Source: Taenia hydatigena (taxonomy: Eukaryota > Platyhelminthes > Cestoda > Cyclophyllidea > Taeniidae). From it: a stretch of 64,000 nt of DNA. The notes below the pieces were generated by a model. The model saw only the letters and a program-made list of their open reading frames with translations, was not told where the DNA came from and did not search any database. The stretch covers positions 372,001 to 436,000 of the forward strand of contig JADWOT020001577.1 of assembly GCA_036345935.2 (NCBI GenBank), read 5' to 3'. How positions within the stretch are numbered: the stretch's first letter is position 1; the number at the start of each line of letters is the position of its first letter. The translations under genes were made by a program, and so were the position numbers. This document shows, piece after piece, positions 63,201-64,000 of this stretch.

Positions 63201-63574
63201 AACTAATGCAACACTGTCGCCATCGTCTCAACACAGGTCACGTCACAAAGAGACTACTAAACTAAACATTTAATAAACGTGAATAACTCAACTTGTACAT
63301 AACCTAGATACTAACAAGAGAGAAAGTGCTCACAACATGAGAAGTAATCAGCAATGAAGTTAAAAATGCACTTTTCTTCTGGGTAGCACTCATTGAAATT
63401 GCCAAAAAACCTTCCAGAAAAAAGCGAAATAACCTACATTCAAAAAAAAAACGAACAAATGCAAGCAAAAGCAGAATTTTGAGAAATTACTAATTTGCAA
63501 AGGACAAATCCACTACACTTTCATTTGCTCAGCGAGAATTTATTTCGAAAGGTTAGAAACAACGTCTTCTCTTC
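60207..63574. other. Intergenic region between TOR1AIP and cofilin
   Basis: No gene recognised. A GC-rich, CpG-containing stretch at about 61060-61180 has several CCAAT-box sequences (agccaatcag, ccattggttgg), and more occur near 61910-61985. This might be a promoter, but no gene start is seen next to it. The last 600 bp should be the cofilin 3' untranslated region. Confidence 0.4.
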
Positions 63575-64000
63575 CTAATTGCGAGATCCAGGAAGTGAAT
63601 CCATGAAGTTTTCCCTTGTCAAATCGGATTTTTCGTTCAACTGGAGGTAGCTTTTAAATCCAGTGAGTTGCGATTTCAACGCATCAACAGAAGACGCATA
63701 CAACATTCGCTCACGGACACTTGCATTATCAGGAATCCTATTAAATAAATCCCAATATGTTCGACCGCGTACCATGAAATAAAAAGCAAATGTGATTTGT
63801 TGTTGTCAGACTCGAAATCAAGGACTGCATAGCGCGCACTCTTTTCAAGGTTCTCTAGCTCTGCCTTGAATTGATCAAAAGTAGAATCTACAGTGGCGAT
63901 AAGATTCTAAAAAATGCCCACTTCTGTCACCAATTTGATCGATGACAATTTCTTTTTGATCCTCAATTTTGTACAAAATATAACGGCAAGTCTTCTTCAG
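63575..64000 (-). CDS. ADF/cofilin, 3' part (runs off the window)
   Basis: Three exons on the minus strand: 64000-63922 (cut by the window edge), 63887-63773 and 63737-63575. Phases agree. The 118 codons read through the ADF-homology domain: CRYILYKIEDQKEIVIDQIG, then STFDQFKAELENL, SARYAVLDFE, HLLFISWIPDNASVRERM, LYASSVDALKSQLTGFKSYL and a short C-terminal tail. ADF/cofilins sever and depolymerise actin filaments; the KSQLTGFKSYLQ helix corresponds to the main actin-binding helix. The N terminus, with its regulatory serine, lies outside the window. The two introns are only 34 and 35 nt. Confidence 0.88.

Noticed and set aside
1..64000. CRISPR array, prokaryotic operons, insertion sequences
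   Set aside because: No regularly spaced direct repeats with unique spacers, no ribosome-binding-site-led gene strings; all supported genes have spliceosomal introns.

Overview
The window reads as a stretch of flatworm nuclear genome, most likely a tapeworm (cestode) and plausibly a taeniid. The case rests on small multi-exon genes with GT-AG introns, some only 34-43 nt long, metazoan gene content, wide AT-leaning intergenic DNA, and a dispersed ~186-bp LTR-like repeat flanked by 5-bp target duplications. That repeat resembles the terminal-repeat retrotransposons in miniature described from taeniids. Species is an inference.

Genes I could rebuild exon by exon, with matching splice phases: HYLS1 (minus, 16411-19631), a centriole/cilium protein; CDK11, the PITSLRE kinase (minus, 21334-24434); a CPED1-like PC-esterase membrane protein (plus, 28621-32612, middle part incomplete); synaptobrevin/VAMP (plus, 33558-35320); an integrin beta subunit (plus, 42076-51813); mitochondrial GatC (plus, 52348-53091); a torsin-1A-interacting protein (LAP1-like; plus, 55263-60206); and the 3' end of an ADF/cofilin gene running off the right edge (minus, 63575-64000). 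A short minus-strand terminal exon of unknown identity (53506-53778) converges on GatC.

The first 16 kb hold no gene I can name, only one candidate two-exon coding piece (2419-3118), decayed repeats, a two-unit degenerate repeat (6.28-6.78 kb) and a TGGA-type minisatellite (12.93-13.54 kb). Between VAMP and integrin (35.3-42.0 kb) lie weak, frame-broken coding remnants and a well-preserved solo LTR. The tail (60.2-63.5 kb) shows no recognisable gene.

The genes are unrelated housekeeping and cell-surface functions (cell cycle/splicing kinase, cilium, exocytosis, adhesion, mitochondrial translation, nuclear envelope, actin turnover); nothing suggests an operon or a dedicated multi-gene system. 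The least explained signals are the CGTCAC-N6-GTGACG element found three times, the LTR family, and substitutions at conserved positions in CDK11 and the integrin.
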